This document shows positions 1-11,106 of a DNA stretch of 64,000 nt, in pieces; positions within the stretch are counted from its first letter, which is position 1, and the number at the start of each line of letters is the position of its first letter. Source of the stretch: Scatophagus argus (Eukaryota; Chordata; Actinopteri; Scatophagidae). A model generated the notes under the pieces. The model was not told where the DNA came from. It saw only the letters and a list, made by a program, of their open reading frames with translations, and did no database searches. Position numbers and translations under genes: made by a program. The DNA is taken from contig NC_058512.1 in the NCBI RefSeq assembly GCF_020382885.2, positions 1,046,001 through 1,110,000 of the forward strand, in the 5' to 3' direction.

Positions 1-80
1 GAATACTTTGCATTAAGAAAGACGTTTATACTTCAGGGATGAAGCGCTTCAGGTTTTGTCTTGTTCAGACAGATACATAG

Positions 81-109
81 ATACTTTATTGATCCCGACG
101 GAAATTCAG
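81..109 (+). repeat. Teleost retroposon-tail-like fragment
   Basis: The stretch with 'tttattgatcccgacggaaa' matches a short sequence very common in fish genomes (tactttattgatccc...ggaaatt), usually found at the ends of non-LTR retroposon copies. Only this tail is visible. The family is given from memory and could not be confirmed here. Confidence 0.45.
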
Positions 110-552
110 TAAAACGCCTCTGAACAGACGGATGTAAATTAAATCCTGATCATTTTTTGAAGGGGAGCTTTAGTGACTTATCTTGTTTCATGTGATTAAT
201 ATTCAGATTTGAAGAGAGCCAGGCATTTTCACAGGACACATGAAACTTGTGAAGACGGAGATGGTGCGGAGGTGTGGTGGTAAGGCTGCCTCACGACCAC
301 GACATCCTGCCCAAGTCTTTCTGTGTGAAGACAGCTTTGGCTTTGACACGCATGCATGGAAAGAAAAAAACGTTTAACTAAAGACAAATCTAAGAGCAAA
401 GTATAACGAACGGATTCAACTTGTGCTCTAGCACATGCTGCTAATATTACGTTAGCATGTCTGGCTAACTAGTTTGCTACCTACAGTTGCAACCTGCATT
501 ATTTCCAAACTGTGGCAACACGTAGCAACCGTAACGAGTTAGCGCCTCTCAC

Positions 553-643
553 CTGCCACCATGAGGGTGAAGTCAAACCCTTTTTTCACTGACTTCCTGT
601 GCACCTGGTTGGGCAGTGTCGCAAAACCAACATAATCTTTTTC
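553..643 (-). CDS. sept5: Septin-5, internal coding exon (partial gene)
   Basis: This 91-nt exon is bounded on the minus strand by a 'tttccag' acceptor and a CAG|gtgaga donor. It encodes 30 codons plus one base, including [18 protein letters not shown] and FDFTLMVAG. That is the signature N-terminal stretch of septins just before the P-loop (GESGLGKST, in the next exon, outside the window). The residues match septin-5 best as I recall it; septin-2 relatives have FEFTLMVVG here. Septins are GTP-binding cytoskeletal proteins that form hetero-oligomeric filaments; septin-5 is enriched in neurons and platelets and binds syntaxin at vesicles. The gene reads leftwards, so the GTPase domain and coiled coil are off the left edge. 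The neighbouring claudin-5-like gene supports the call, since CLDN5 and SEPT5 are close and divergent on human 22q11.21. Confidence 0.9.
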
Positions 644-2797
644 CTGGAAACAATCACACGCACACAGAAATTTGAATTAGTTGTAAGTGAGCAGCAGTTG
701 AAAAGAAAAAGTGTAAAACAAAACGAGAAAACAACCTGTAAAACAAACATAAAACTGCACACTTTACCTTTTGATAATCTTCACCATGAAAGTTTACTTA
801 TTACAGTTCATAGCTTTTAAGAGTCAAGCGTTTACTCACATTAAATTCACTGTAGAGTCAAAAAACGACTGCCAGGCTAGCTACATGTATGCTAAACAAG
901 CTACCTTTAAGAGTTCAGTGGTGTTTTTTCCTTCCCGTATGAAGTTAAGCTGTTGCCTTATTAAAGTATGTGGAATAACTAACTGAACAACCAAGGTTCA
1001 TAGAAACAGATATTTTCATTTGCAGATAACTACTAGGGAGAAATCAATTACTAAACCTAGCTTGAGTTTCGGCTAAAGCTAAAGTTAGCTTTCAGTCGGT
1101 GTACAGCACAGACATGTACAGATACTGTGCTTTTGTTTTTTAAGGTCTGATCAATATTACTACACATTTTAAAAGCTTTTTTTTACATTACACAGCTCTA
1201 TGGAATATTATCTGATACTCAGACAGTTTCTAACTTGATTTTGACCAGCTATACGTCCAGCCGTGTAGTGTGTGTCATAATGGCCGACGCATGGCGAGAT
1301 CTGGGTCAGACCTTCCTCCACAGCTCGGTGCTACTGCACAGCGGTCGTGTTAGTAGGACATTCCCATGATTCCTTTCATGTTTTATTGAAGTAGCAGAGA
1401 GATGGTGGCAGAAACACTGACAGCATAGCCTGAGGTTCCCCCAAGTATTCATAACCCAGCCTGGCAGGAAGCCACTGGCACGAGGAGGGGGTGGGGAGCC
1501 ACAGTGCAGGGACATACATGTTCATCTGAGCACATGGAGAGGAGGAAGAACAACAGGGGAAGACAGAGGCTTGAAGGAGACAGATGATGTGACTGAAGCA
1601 GCAAGCTTTTCCCATCATGCATTCGAATCTTCCAAACATTTCCACTTAGAGGACGCAGCTCGCTTTTAATCCCAGGTCTGAGGTGCATTAGCTTGACTAC
1701 TCAGGGAGAGACTGAGCTGTGCATATGGAGGTGTGGGAGTGTTTTTCTCCTTGGTTTTGGAATTGCTTCCATATTGACATTTTGTCTGTGGATGCAAGTC
1801 ACACCCACACACATATCACAGAAGTACACAGATCCAGACTGCTGGTTAACACCACGCTCGGTCTGCGTCCGCTGCTCTGACTCAGCCAGCACAACAAGAC
1901 AGAGCTGCGAAGCAGGATGGAGGCACATTATGAAACTGCTCGTGGGATTTAGGGGATATGTGTCTCAAAATAAAGATGCTCAGAGCGAAGGCGGCGAGGA
2001 GCTGCTGTATGTAACACATACGAGGGTATCTGCTCTTGAAGGCGGTGCTGTCTGTTCTAATATCCGTGATTCTACACCCGAGAATCTCCAGAGGAGTAAA
2101 TTAATGATTCAAAAAAGAACATTTCCACTTGCTTTCGCACAAGAAGGTTCACTATGCCGTGTTTAATTAATTCAGTATTCCACATTATTTTAAGCACTCG
2201 GATTTGAGCAAAGTTTGCACAGCAGGAGTTTGACCCAATTTAATTCTCTGGCTCTGTTGCACATACAATACTTTAATTATTGCATCAACAACTGTGACGT
2301 GATGCACCAAAAACTAAATTTAAAATGTGATTTTTTTGGACACTCTTGGATGAATCATGTGCAGATGCAACAGAGGCTTATTTCTACGAGTTATTAATGG
2401 CTTTAAATAAATACTGAAATATTGATTATTATTTCCAGCGTGATGTCATTAAATGTGTTGTTTTGTCCAGCCAAGAGTGCAAACCTCCAACAGTTTATCA
2501 GCATATATGATGAACAGCAGTTAATACTCACTGAACGTGTGGCTTTTTTAGACAAACGACTGTAAAGATTAATCAACTATCAGACTGGGTGCTGGTCAGT
2601 TTTCTGCGGATTGACTGGTCGGTTGTTAATCGCTTCAGCTCTGGGGTTTACAGATGTGTCCACAGATGTCAAACACGCAGCTGCGATCTCAGCCACCAAA
2701 ACAAAGAGCTGCAGGTGCAAACAGCGGGAGGCTTTTATTTTGGAAGGCACCTTCATCATCATCATCATCACACACCTTTGTCTTCCGCGTGTCTTAC
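644..2797 (-). other. sept5: sept5 intron
   Basis: This lies between the septin exon at 553-643 and the putative 5' exon ending at 2,798. It is AT-rich, with no convincing exon and no long repeat. The longest open frame (1,693-2,166, plus strand, 157 codons) resembles nothing I know and has no splice context. The simple run 'catcatcatcatcatcatca' lies near 2,750-2,770. Confidence 0.55.
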
Positions 2798-2839
2798 CTC
2801 TGCATCATCTGTGTCATGAAGCCAGATTCCAGGAGACAT
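2798..2839 (-). CDS. sept5: Septin-5 candidate 5' exon (alternative start or microexon)
   Basis: On the minus strand a good donor, GAG|gtaaga, follows an open frame that joins in phase 0 to the exon at 553-643. Two readings are possible. (a) An alternative first coding exon starts at the ATG at 2,839-2,837 and encodes MSPGIWLHDTDDAE. (b) An internal acceptor 'gacacag' leaves an 11-nt microexon, 2,798-2,808, which supplies the phase needed to link the first coding exon (2,972-3,014) to the 553-643 exon, giving ...PRADDAE|EKDYVGF. Mammalian SEPT5 has alternative N-termini that diverge just upstream of this point, so either is plausible. The donor is seen directly; the acceptor and usage are inferred. 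Confidence 0.45.
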
Positions 2840-2971
2840 CAGTCCGTTTGGGGACCAGAGGACATCCGTCCAGCCGTCAGCAGGACAACATCCGGAGGAC
2901 AGAGTGAGAACATCGTGTGGATTTGGACACACTCTTTAATCGAAGCTTCATAGTGTTATTAATTACGTTAC

Positions 2972-3014
2972 CTGCCCGGGGCGCGCGGCTCTTGTACCTG
3001 CTGTTGGCCGTCAT
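2972..3014 (-). CDS. sept5: Septin-5 first coding exon
   Basis: Reading leftwards from the ATG at 3,014, the exon encodes MTANSRYKSRAPRA plus one base, then the donor CAG|gtaacg. The RYKS motif a few residues from the start matches the septin-5 N-terminus (M...RYKSK) as I recall it. The exon sits in a GC-rich stretch (about 2,960-3,180) suited to a promoter. It ends in phase 1 whereas the exon at 553-643 starts in phase 0, so a bridging exon is required; see 2,798-2,839. An antisense open frame across this area has no family resemblance. Confidence 0.65.
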
Positions 3015-5306
3015 CTCGCACTCACAGGTGGTGGAAAAGGCGTCCGAACCGAGTGAAGCTGCCTGCCGCTTTGCGTTGGGCTGGACGCTGTTTCACCGCC
3101 ACAGCAGGAAGGTGCGTCCACCAGAACTCATGTAAATCACAGCAACATGCCCGCGTCCAGCATGGTGTCGCCGTGCTGCACAGGCCACACTGCGTTCACG
3201 CATGCAGACTGATCTCCTCAGATGCTCACAAAGCTTATTGTGTGGAAAAAACGCTCTGCAGTTCAGGCGAATCACCAGGCGGTGGCAGTATTGTTGTTGT
3301 GTTCCTGCTCCGGTCACAGAGCATCACGTTGACGCGCCCTGCACGGCCGAACGTTACCTGCAGGAGACACACAGAGCACCTACAAGAGCTGCATGAAAAG
3401 CAGGAAACCGTGAGGAAAACGTGGAACTAAGAAATGTCATGTATGCCATGTGAAAGCTGCCTCAAACTACTAGTGAGTGTGAAAGGTGGTTCTGAAATGT
3501 GATTTAAATTGAGCTGATAAGACAAAAGTCTGAGACGGTTGAAAGACCACAATAAGAGGCCTCACTGCGCACTAAAGAGCCAGAGATTCAGTTATCTGCT
3601 TTTAAAGCCTCAAAATGATTTTGGATTCTAAAAGAGAGCACATGAGGCGACTCAGCAGACAGGGTGCAAAGACCTTCACTCAGTGTGAGGGGACGATGAG
3701 AGGCCTGACCCGACTGGCCAGATGCAATCGTGGTCTCAGGCCTCGGCTCACCAGGTGATTCTGGTTCTGGTTCTGATCAGAGGGGGCTGATGAGCTACTG
3801 TTACGTGAAGAGTGGACAGATATGTCACTGTTATTCCCTGAAAGTTTATTTATTTATGTGACATCAAACACACACACACACACTCAGCTTCATGCCCTCA
3901 CACATCTGAATGTGGACATCCTGGTAGGAACTCAGTGTTTGAAGGAAAATATCCAACAACAATGCAGCATTGTGTGTCTCTGTGCGGGATGCCACCCGCC
4001 AACAGGGTCACGTATACATGCCTGTGAAAAGTCCATCCACGCATCTCTGCTTTAACTGAGTGTTCTTCAAGTGGACGTTTTCACGTTAGAGTAAACAACA
4101 GCTCGACCCCCGAAGTGCGAAACACAACAGCCAATCACAAAGCAGGACAGTCTCAACAGTGTTGTCTTCTTTTGTGGGTCGTTGTTGTGTTTTTGCACTT
4201 CAGGGCCGACGCAGGAGACGCCTCAGTGATCACAGACAGTGAGCGACTCAAACACAGCGGTGGGACAAAACAAGCCAAAAAAGACAGGAGGTTTGGTGAG
4301 GTTTGTCCTGCAGGGCTGACAGCTACCTGAGGAGGAGGAGGAGACAGCGGGGAAACAATGATGAGAGCGTGGGACTGGAGGCGGGAGCAGGGTGCCATAA
4401 CCCACTCTGTTTCCTGTGCTAGTCCACATGCCATGTGGGTTCAGACAATGAACATTCCCTCCCAGCATCACCACAGAGGATTTCTTGTGATCTCCGAGGG
4501 GCCCGAGACCGCGGCGACCTGTGCACGCAAACAAAACAACACTGTAACTGATCTATTCACTTAGATCTCCGGCTCGGAGCTCTAGCGGGGCCACTTTTGG
4601 CCCTCACAGCTCAGTTAGCGCATCATGCAGCCAGGGAAAGCTTCGGTGTAATAAAGAGGGATTAACATGAGCCGTTCAGCCCAGAGGTCAAAGATGCCAA
4701 ATGATAACAGAGTTTAGGGGTTTAATCCTCCCAGCTGACAGCGAACGCAGAGAAATGCTATCAGAGTATGATCGGCCACGTCCAGGCCTCTCTGTTCAAC
4801 AGAAACCGAGCACCCTGAGGTCCTCACAGTGAGACACGCTGGTCACCGTGTTGTGCAGCGACAGGAGGAAGCGTCACAGCTTGGTGTGCAGCAGTCGTCA
4901 TCCATGTGCATGTTTGTCACCTAAATGCGTGTTTATTCTGATTCTTTTGGTTAATCTTCCTGCTGTGGTCCGTCATGGTGGACAGGAAGTCACCTCAAGC
5001 TGCTCAGCTGGTCCCGCTGGATCCACGTTCATAGGTTTCTTCTGTCCAGGTGACGTCTCCTGCACGGCGGGATCCTCCTCAGGGTTCGGGACGTGACGTG
5101 ACCTGCACGCTACACGCAAAAATGTATAAAAATGATTTAAATATTTTGAATTGGGTTAGAATCAAAATGCAACAGAACAAAGCAAGTAAAAGTAGTGCAA
5201 AAGGATGAACTAAACCAGGAAAACTACATGATGCACATGTACACTGATCTGTGTAATATACAAGTTGTACTGCTGCAGGTACTTGAAGCAGTACTGGCGA
5301 TGACTG

Positions 5307-5308
<2 letters not shown>

Positions 5309-5340
<32 letters not shown>
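5309..5340 (+). repeat. (GT)16 microsatellite
   Basis: Uninterrupted GT dinucleotides. The open frames crossing it are artefacts of the repeat. Confidence 0.95.
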
Positions 5341-5343
<3 letters not shown>

Positions 5344-5707
5344 GTACTGTTGTGTCCATGCGACAGTGTGTATGAGTGTTTCCTCCCCGCAGACACACAA
5401 TGACCTCAGCTGGGAAAGCAGCTAACGCAGGAAGGCCGCTGCGCCGCGTTGTACAATAGCTCATCACATGTGCTCGGCGTTGATTCCTCGGCCGCTGGCG
5501 AGCACGCCACCTCGCAGGAGGAAGTGTACATTGTTGTGAGCGAGCCTTTTCTCCTTTTCCCTGGCAGAGGGACAATGGGAGGAGAAGGGGGGAGGAGGAG
5601 AGAGACAGAAGCACGAGGGAAACACTTCTATTCCTTCTTCGTTAAAGACGCAGGAATACCAAGAAAAGACTACGATTCAAGGAATTATTGTTCCGCTCCC
5701 CTTTTGG

Positions 5708-5802
5708 AAAGTACATTTACTCCCTTACTGTACTTCTACTCTATGATGCTTTATACCTCTGCTCCACTGCATTTATTCAACAGATTTTACATTAAAAATC
5801 AG
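5708..5802 (+). mobile_element. Fragment of a ubiquitous teleost MITE-like repeat
   Basis: The order of elements, 'aagtacatttactccc', 'actgtacttctactctatga', 'gctttatacctctgctccac' and 'tgcatttattcaacag', follows the well-known fish repeat that reads 'aagtacatttactcaagta...tacttctactccactacattt...gacag'. Only part of the unit is present. It is recognised from memory; the class (probably a non-autonomous DNA transposon) is uncertain. Confidence 0.55.
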
Positions 5803-6510
5803 GTGAGAAGTGGATAAAATCCAGCGCGTTGTTGAACATTAAACCTGAGCTTTCGACCTTGTGACCCGCTGAAATAAAAGTTTAGTTTTATGTTTAGTTT
5901 GTCGTGTTTCACACTCTGAGTTGTCTTCAGGCCCACCAAAGAGACATCTCACCTCCAAACGTTTCATTTGTTGTCTTCAGCGTCCAGACTATAAGCTTTG
6001 CAGTCCACCAGGAGCTGATTGGTTTGGATGAGCTTCAGGTGATGAAGCTCTCCGTCACTCGCTGCAGGTATGATGTGAGTCTGACAACCAAAGGCGGCTA
6101 ATTTTAGCCTTCCATGCTTCCTGCCCATCATGAAGGCAATATGTGGGTCAAAATACCAGAATAACTAAGACAACAACAGTGTGAGAGATAACGAAGGCGT
6201 CATGTGACCAGCGTTTGATGACTTTCAAGTGTTTGTAAATCCTTAAGATTAGATAGGACTGAAAGGCAGAGAGCAGGACGCTGGGAGAGACGGGAGGAGG
6301 AGGAGGAAAGCGTGTTTGTCAGTTGGGTTATCTCTCTGATTGTTTCCACAGAGACAGGAAATGGTGCTGTTACACACAGGAAACGAGCTGATGGCAGAGA
6401 TAAGGTGGACAAATGGCTCCGGAAATCAAAACAAGTCCATGCTGATGCAGCGGAGAGGAGACGGGCAGGAATCAAAGGAACACTTTAGATTCAGGCTGCA
6501 CCCATACGAC

Positions 6511-6737
6511 AAAGTATTCAAGTACTTTACTTCAGTAAAAGTACTCATGTGACCATGTAAAAATAAATGTTACCAAAGTGAAGTATAATCGGGAGCTTGT
6601 ACTTAATATTATTAGTATGCAAAGTGAGCGACAGAACATATTTAGTGGAGGAGGAGTACAAAGTGCAACGAAAAGAAAATACTAAAGTACAAGTACCACA
6701 GATTTGTACTTGAATAAATCTACTTTGTTGTACTCCA
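6511..6737 (-). mobile_element. Longer copy of the same teleost MITE-like repeat, inverted
   Basis: Read on the minus strand, it runs from 'ggagtacaacaaagtagatt' through 'tggtacttgtactttagtat', 'gcactttgtactcctcctcc' and on to 'ttactgaagtaaagtacttg'. This is the same element order as at 5,708 but more complete, with the 'aagtactt'-rich end preserved. It carries no coding capacity. Confidence 0.55.
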
Positions 6738-7544
6738 CCGCCGGTTAAAGACTGATCTGACAGATGAATCAATAGTGAAAGTAATCTGATATTCGCCGAG
6801 TCCACGCGGGGTGACGGCGCCACCCTGTCACGTCCACCGTTTGTTCTAACAGGTGGAATCAGCGAGCGGAGGAAGAGGAGGCCTCCACCTTCCATCAGGG
6901 CAGCTCCGTGACTTTCTGCTGCTGGGATTTCCTCCAGTCTGAGTCAACGGCTTCTTCAAGCAATAACCTCGTGTGACTACGGGTAATTACTCTCCATTAT
7001 GACAGGAAGTGCGGTCAGCTGGCCTTTCAGGAGCCACGTAAACGCCACAGTCACCGAGTTTCCAAACAAATTCATATGAAGTATGAAGTCACATCAGAGT
7101 CCAGGGTTCGAATTTTCACATTTCTGCCACCCACTGACGTTACATTGGTACGTTTCAGAAGAGACGTATCACACAGGGCAGGCGTATGAGACGAGCTCTT
7201 CCTGTGGAGGAGGAGGCGGTGGCGATGGAGGCGAGAGCACCACCAGCTGGATGTTTTAACGACATGTCAGGACGTTTCCAGTTGTGTTGCTGATGACAAA
7301 TCCAGGGATTTTAAATGAAAAGCTGATCTGTTCCTGACCCGAACCAGACCTTCACCACAGAGGTGGCTCAAGATAAAATCAATAAATGTAAACACAGAGG
7401 AACGTAAAGGTTCAACGTATTTCATATGTCACAGAAGAGTAGAAATTTAACACATGAATCACACAAATGTAAACGCGTGCGGTTTGCAGAAATGTCCAAA
7501 GCCAGCACTTCCTCTGACGACTGTGTCACCTGACCGACCAGGGA

Positions 7545-7600
7545 CAGGTGACACAGGAACAGAAACCTCCCGCAGGAGGTTTCTGTTCCTGTGTCACCTG
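7545..7600. repeat. Perfect inverted repeat, 26-bp arms, 4-nt loop
   Basis: The left arm, 7,545-7,570 (starts caggtgacacagg, ends acctcc), is the exact reverse complement of 7,575-7,600 (ggaggt...gtgtcacctg), with loop 'cgca'. A direct copy of the outer 12 nt (ctgtgtcacctg) also occurs at 7,521-7,532. It would form a stable hairpin in RNA or a cruciform in DNA. No coding or transposon context is visible. Confidence 0.95.
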
Positions 7601-8248
7601 CAGAGACAGACTCGCGTTACTGCTTACTTTTGGTTTTTAGTTTTCACTAATTTCACGTCTGTTCAAATGATAATTCAACAACGTGGAATGTAGACGTTTA
7701 CTTCAGTACACGGTGGTAAACACAGAAGCAGTGACTCACGTCCAGCACATCAGCTTCCTCTACACAAACAGGTCACTCACACGTGCTGGATTACCAACAC
7801 CCGAGGCATCTCTGCACCAAACCCAAACACTGTCACCGGACAAACGCACAACTCGACAAAACGCCAAGGCCTCACACCTCCACGAGTGCCAAAGACCCAC
7901 AGCAGGTGACACTTCACTGTGGATAATAAAACGAGCTGATGTGAAGGAGGAGGAGGAGAACATTCCCAGTGGTGAGGAGAACAATGGAGTCGAAGGGAAG
8001 TGATAAGAGACAGGACATCCTAACAGCGCCTGCATGTCAGTCCTCCCAGCAGCCGCCAACACGTCACCTGGCGGCCCTGCAGCTGTCGGCTATCAGCTTC
8101 ACAAAACCACCGCGGTCGAGTCAGAAAAATAAGGTTCTCACACCAAACGTATTTGTTCCAGTTACTGCAGACTGACCACGAATAGGAGAGCAGTGAATAC
8201 AGACAAGTGCTTTCTGTTCGCCAACAGGGCGCACATCATAGAGACCTT

Positions 8249-8266
8249 CGGCTGTAGCTACAGCCG
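8249..8266. repeat. 18-bp perfect palindrome
   Basis: The sequence cggctgtagctacagccg equals its own reverse complement. A shorter 'gctgtagctacagc' also occurs in grk3 intron 1 near 33,050-33,065. Confidence 0.9.
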
Positions 8267-8442
8267 CCGTTAGCTGGCGCCGTAAAACGTGAGAGCAACT
8301 TTGTGAGCTCAGAGGCTCTAAACGACTCTGAACGTCTGAACTGTGCTGGATGGAGCTGTTGGAGCTATTCTGATGCAAGTGTAAACACTCGGCCACAGAA
8401 AGAGAAGAGGAAGCATCTGGTCCTCTGAGGACACACATGGAG

Positions 8443-8527
8443 CCACACACACACACACGCACGCACACACACACGCACGCACACACACACACGCACGCAC
8501 ACGCACACACACGCACGCGCACACACA
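8443..8527 (+). repeat. Compound (CA)n/(CACG)n microsatellite
   Basis: About 85 nt of interspersed cacaca and cgcacgca units. The 133- and 68-residue minus-strand frames over it are repeat artefacts. Confidence 0.95.
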
Positions 8528-8650
8528 GAATGTTGTTTCAATCAGTTTTCATTGTGCTGGCAGCGACTACAGCACGGGCTCTGATTAAGTTTGGTGTTTT
8601 CGTGACCCACTCACCTACTACGTGACATCATGACTTATTCTCCTTCAGGT

Positions 8651-8654
<4 letters not shown>

Positions 8655-8696
<42 letters not shown>
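8655..8696 (+). repeat. (GT)21 microsatellite
   Basis: A long uninterrupted GT run about 130 nt from the compound CA repeat at 8,443; the two could pair as inverted simple repeats. Confidence 0.95.
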
Positions 8697-8699
<3 letters not shown>

Positions 8700-9000
8700 G
8701 ATGGGTTTTCCACATGAACAGCATGTTTTTCTGCAGAAGTGTTGCTGGCGTTCACCTGCTACAGTGCCTCTGTCCTTCATCTGAAAATGCTATCATGAGT
8801 CTGGGATCATGTCCTCAGTGCAGCCGTGAAGTCCACACTGTGAAGCTGACGTACTGATTCTCTAAGGCACCGAACTCCACATCTGTCCTGATGTTTGTAG
8901 CTCAGCTCAGATTTGCCCCTGTTGGGGTCACTGAAGGCTTTATCTTGGCTGCCAGGCTCTTCCTCCACCCTGTTTGTGTTTACGTGCTGTGACGAGTGAA

Positions 9001-9105
9001 TGAGTCAGACAACAGACAACACCACCACCCCCAGCCCTGACCCCCACCCGGACCACCACCCAATCCCCCCGAGCGGTCTGATTCAGGCCTCTCAGTCTAT
9101 ATAAG
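9001..9105 (+). promoter_or_regulatory. Orphan TATA-type promoter candidate
   Basis: A consensus AP-1 site TGAGTCA (9,001-9,007) lies about 90 bp upstream of TATATAAG (9,098-9,105), with a C-rich, GC-containing stretch between them. Initiation would be expected near 9,130. No coding exon, clear splice donor or long open frame follows before the claudin promoter, so it may drive a non-coding RNA, be a retroposon relic, or be coincidence. Confidence 0.35.
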
Positions 9106-10916
9106 GCAGCCAAAGCAACTTCATGACTAAAACTGAGAGTAATTACAGTAGGTGTGGTCCAATTTTTATCAACACGCTTCACTTTGTCTGCGGTAAACTC
9201 ATTAAAAATGTTCACTCTACACACACATACACACACACAGCGCAGGATGCCATTTACAGACTGAAGGAATCCCTGTCTGGGGGCATTTTGATTTCAAAGT
9301 AAAATAAATGAAATAAATTGTTTATCAAGAGACTCGGTCAGTACAGAAGATGGCTGCCGCGTGTTGAGCTCTAAACATCTCTGTTTATGACTACCATTCA
9401 ACTAAAATGCAGTTTATTCATTCTATCATTGCAGTGCACCCTCCTACCTCAGCACTGCATATTTTCTATATATTATATTCTAAATTCTGTAATTGTCTAG
9501 TCTTTGCTTCCAGTTTTTACTTTTACTTTCCATTTGACTTCATTTAGGAACAATGATACTGTGAGCTAAATCCTAATGTCAGGATGCTAACCACATTCAC
9601 AATGCTAATGAGCGCCGTGAGTCCGTTTTGTCCAATACTTTGATTTATTTACTTTCATTTACCAAAAACTAGCGACTTCAGCCTGAGCTGTACCTTGGGT
9701 TTACTGCTAATTATCAAATGTTAACATGGTAACACACATCGCTAAGGTGGTGAATGCACAGTGTTTGTATGATGCTTCTCTATCTCAACAGATACTTTCT
9801 CAGTGGTGAAGGCGGTTCCTGCTAAACAACAGCATGTTAGCATGCTGAGGTTAGCTTAATTTAAACTACCACAGCCTCACAGAGCTGCTAGCTTAGCTGT
9901 ACTTTGAGTCTTGTGAGTCCCATGACTTTATATTATTATAAAAGTGGTTTAATACAGCAAATTGAGCGCAAAAATTTGTCAGTTCACTTTCTAAAATAAA
10001 ACTTTTGACCTTCCTCAACTTGTACATTTTCACAGTGAGGAAGCTGAACCAAAAGGTGGTTGTGGATGTGCTCTAGTTTAAACAGGAAGTGGTCTGACTA
10101 TTGTCCCTGTGCCCCTGTCCCCCCATAATGCTTTGCTCCTGTTGCCTCTCTCATCACAGTCCTGACGCTGCAGCTTGAACAGGATGTGTGTGTTGGGACA
10201 ACCAAGTCCACTTAAAGCACAAAAACAAAAAAGAGAGCTGAGGGAATTTTTCAACAACACGGTCAGAGCACAATGCAGCACGTCAACATGGCGGCCGTGT
10301 CCTCCGGAGGGACGGCGTCCCGTCTGTGTCGTGGGTCAAGCCATCAGCCAGAGCCTCGGAAAACGATGGCGGTTTGGGTGACAGAGAAATCACCACCAGC
10401 CGTCTGCAATGTGGACAGAAGTCACACACAATCAAACTGGTGAATGAAGTTTCCAACAAATGAACGGATGAGTAACTGGGAGGAAGTGGATCTCCAACAG
10501 GAAATCTTCTCCAGTTTATAAACTCCTCATCTAAGTGACAAAGAGGTCATTTCCTGGTGCTTCTCTGAAGACCAGGACTAATAAATGGTGGCTAATTAAA
10601 CAGAGTTTTGGCATGTGAACTGAGGGCGTGTGGTCGTTGATGGCTAAACAGATGAAAACCCAGCATGTGGCTTCAGCAGGACGTGGCCGCCTCACATCCG
10701 CAGCGCGCGAGTGTTCGTGCTTCAGGTTCATGTTTACTGGATTTGTTTGTGTGTTTACTGGGTCAAATCAGACCAACAGCTCAGACACGCAGGCTGCTGT
10801 GCTTCACCTCCCACCGCCTCTGAATCACAGGAACACTCCGGCACTAACTGGTCAAAACCCTCACGCGAGCGCGAGCACGAGCACGCGCTGCTGTTTGAGA
10901 TGCTGCTGCCGCGAGA

Positions 10917-11016
10917 CCCCCGCCCCTCATTGGCTGAGAGAACGACGCTCTTACTGCTGATTGGCCCAAAGTTCCTGGGTTTTCGTTTTGATGGCAGCCC
11001 GGCGCTCTCATAAATG
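10917..11016 (+). promoter_or_regulatory. Core promoter of the claudin-5-like gene
   Basis: Within 100 bp there is a GC box (ccccgcccc, 10,917-10,925), two reverse CCAAT boxes (ATTGG at 10,929-10,933 and 10,960-10,964, 31 bp or about three helical turns apart, a typical NF-Y spacing) and a TATA-like cataaatg at 11,009-11,016. This places initiation near 11,040 and supports the ATG at 11,107, not 11,014, as the translation start. Confidence 0.6.
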
Positions 11017-11106
11017 CAGCGTTTGGGAGCGCACGCCCTCAGAGGAGACCTGAGAGGAGACCCTTCACCCGCCCCACCCGGACTGTCAGAGTGCACATAC
11101 GGCGTC

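Larger units (their letters stand above)
3015..10916. other. Intergenic spacer between sept5 and the claudin gene
   Basis: This is a divergent spacer between the two gene starts. I see no protein-coding exon in it: all open frames are short, most overlap microsatellites or repeats, and none resembles a known family. It holds several microsatellites, two fragments of a ubiquitous teleost 'tactccacta/aagtactt' repeat, a perfect inverted repeat at 7,545-7,600, an 18-bp palindrome at 8,249-8,266, and an isolated TATA-type promoter with an upstream AP-1 site near 9,000-9,105. The GC-rich start (3,015 to about 3,180) is probably the sept5 promoter and 5' UTR. Confidence 0.6.

Noticed and set aside
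781-815. Possible sept5 bridging exon with a donor-like AAAAG|gtaaag on the minus strand
   Set aside because: No usable acceptor upstream and the residues (MVKIIK) do not match the septin-5 N-terminus; the segment at 2,798 fits phase and sequence better.
1693-2166. 157-codon open frame in the sept5 intron
   Set aside because: No recognisable domain, no promoter or splice context, and an equally open antisense frame; consistent with chance.
7104-7114. gggttcgaatt, resembling a tRNA B box
   Set aside because: No A box or foldable cloverleaf is visible in the preceding 60 nt.
8121-8522. 133-codon minus-strand frame rich in Cys and Val
   Set aside because: Its N-terminal third is a translated CA/CACG microsatellite.
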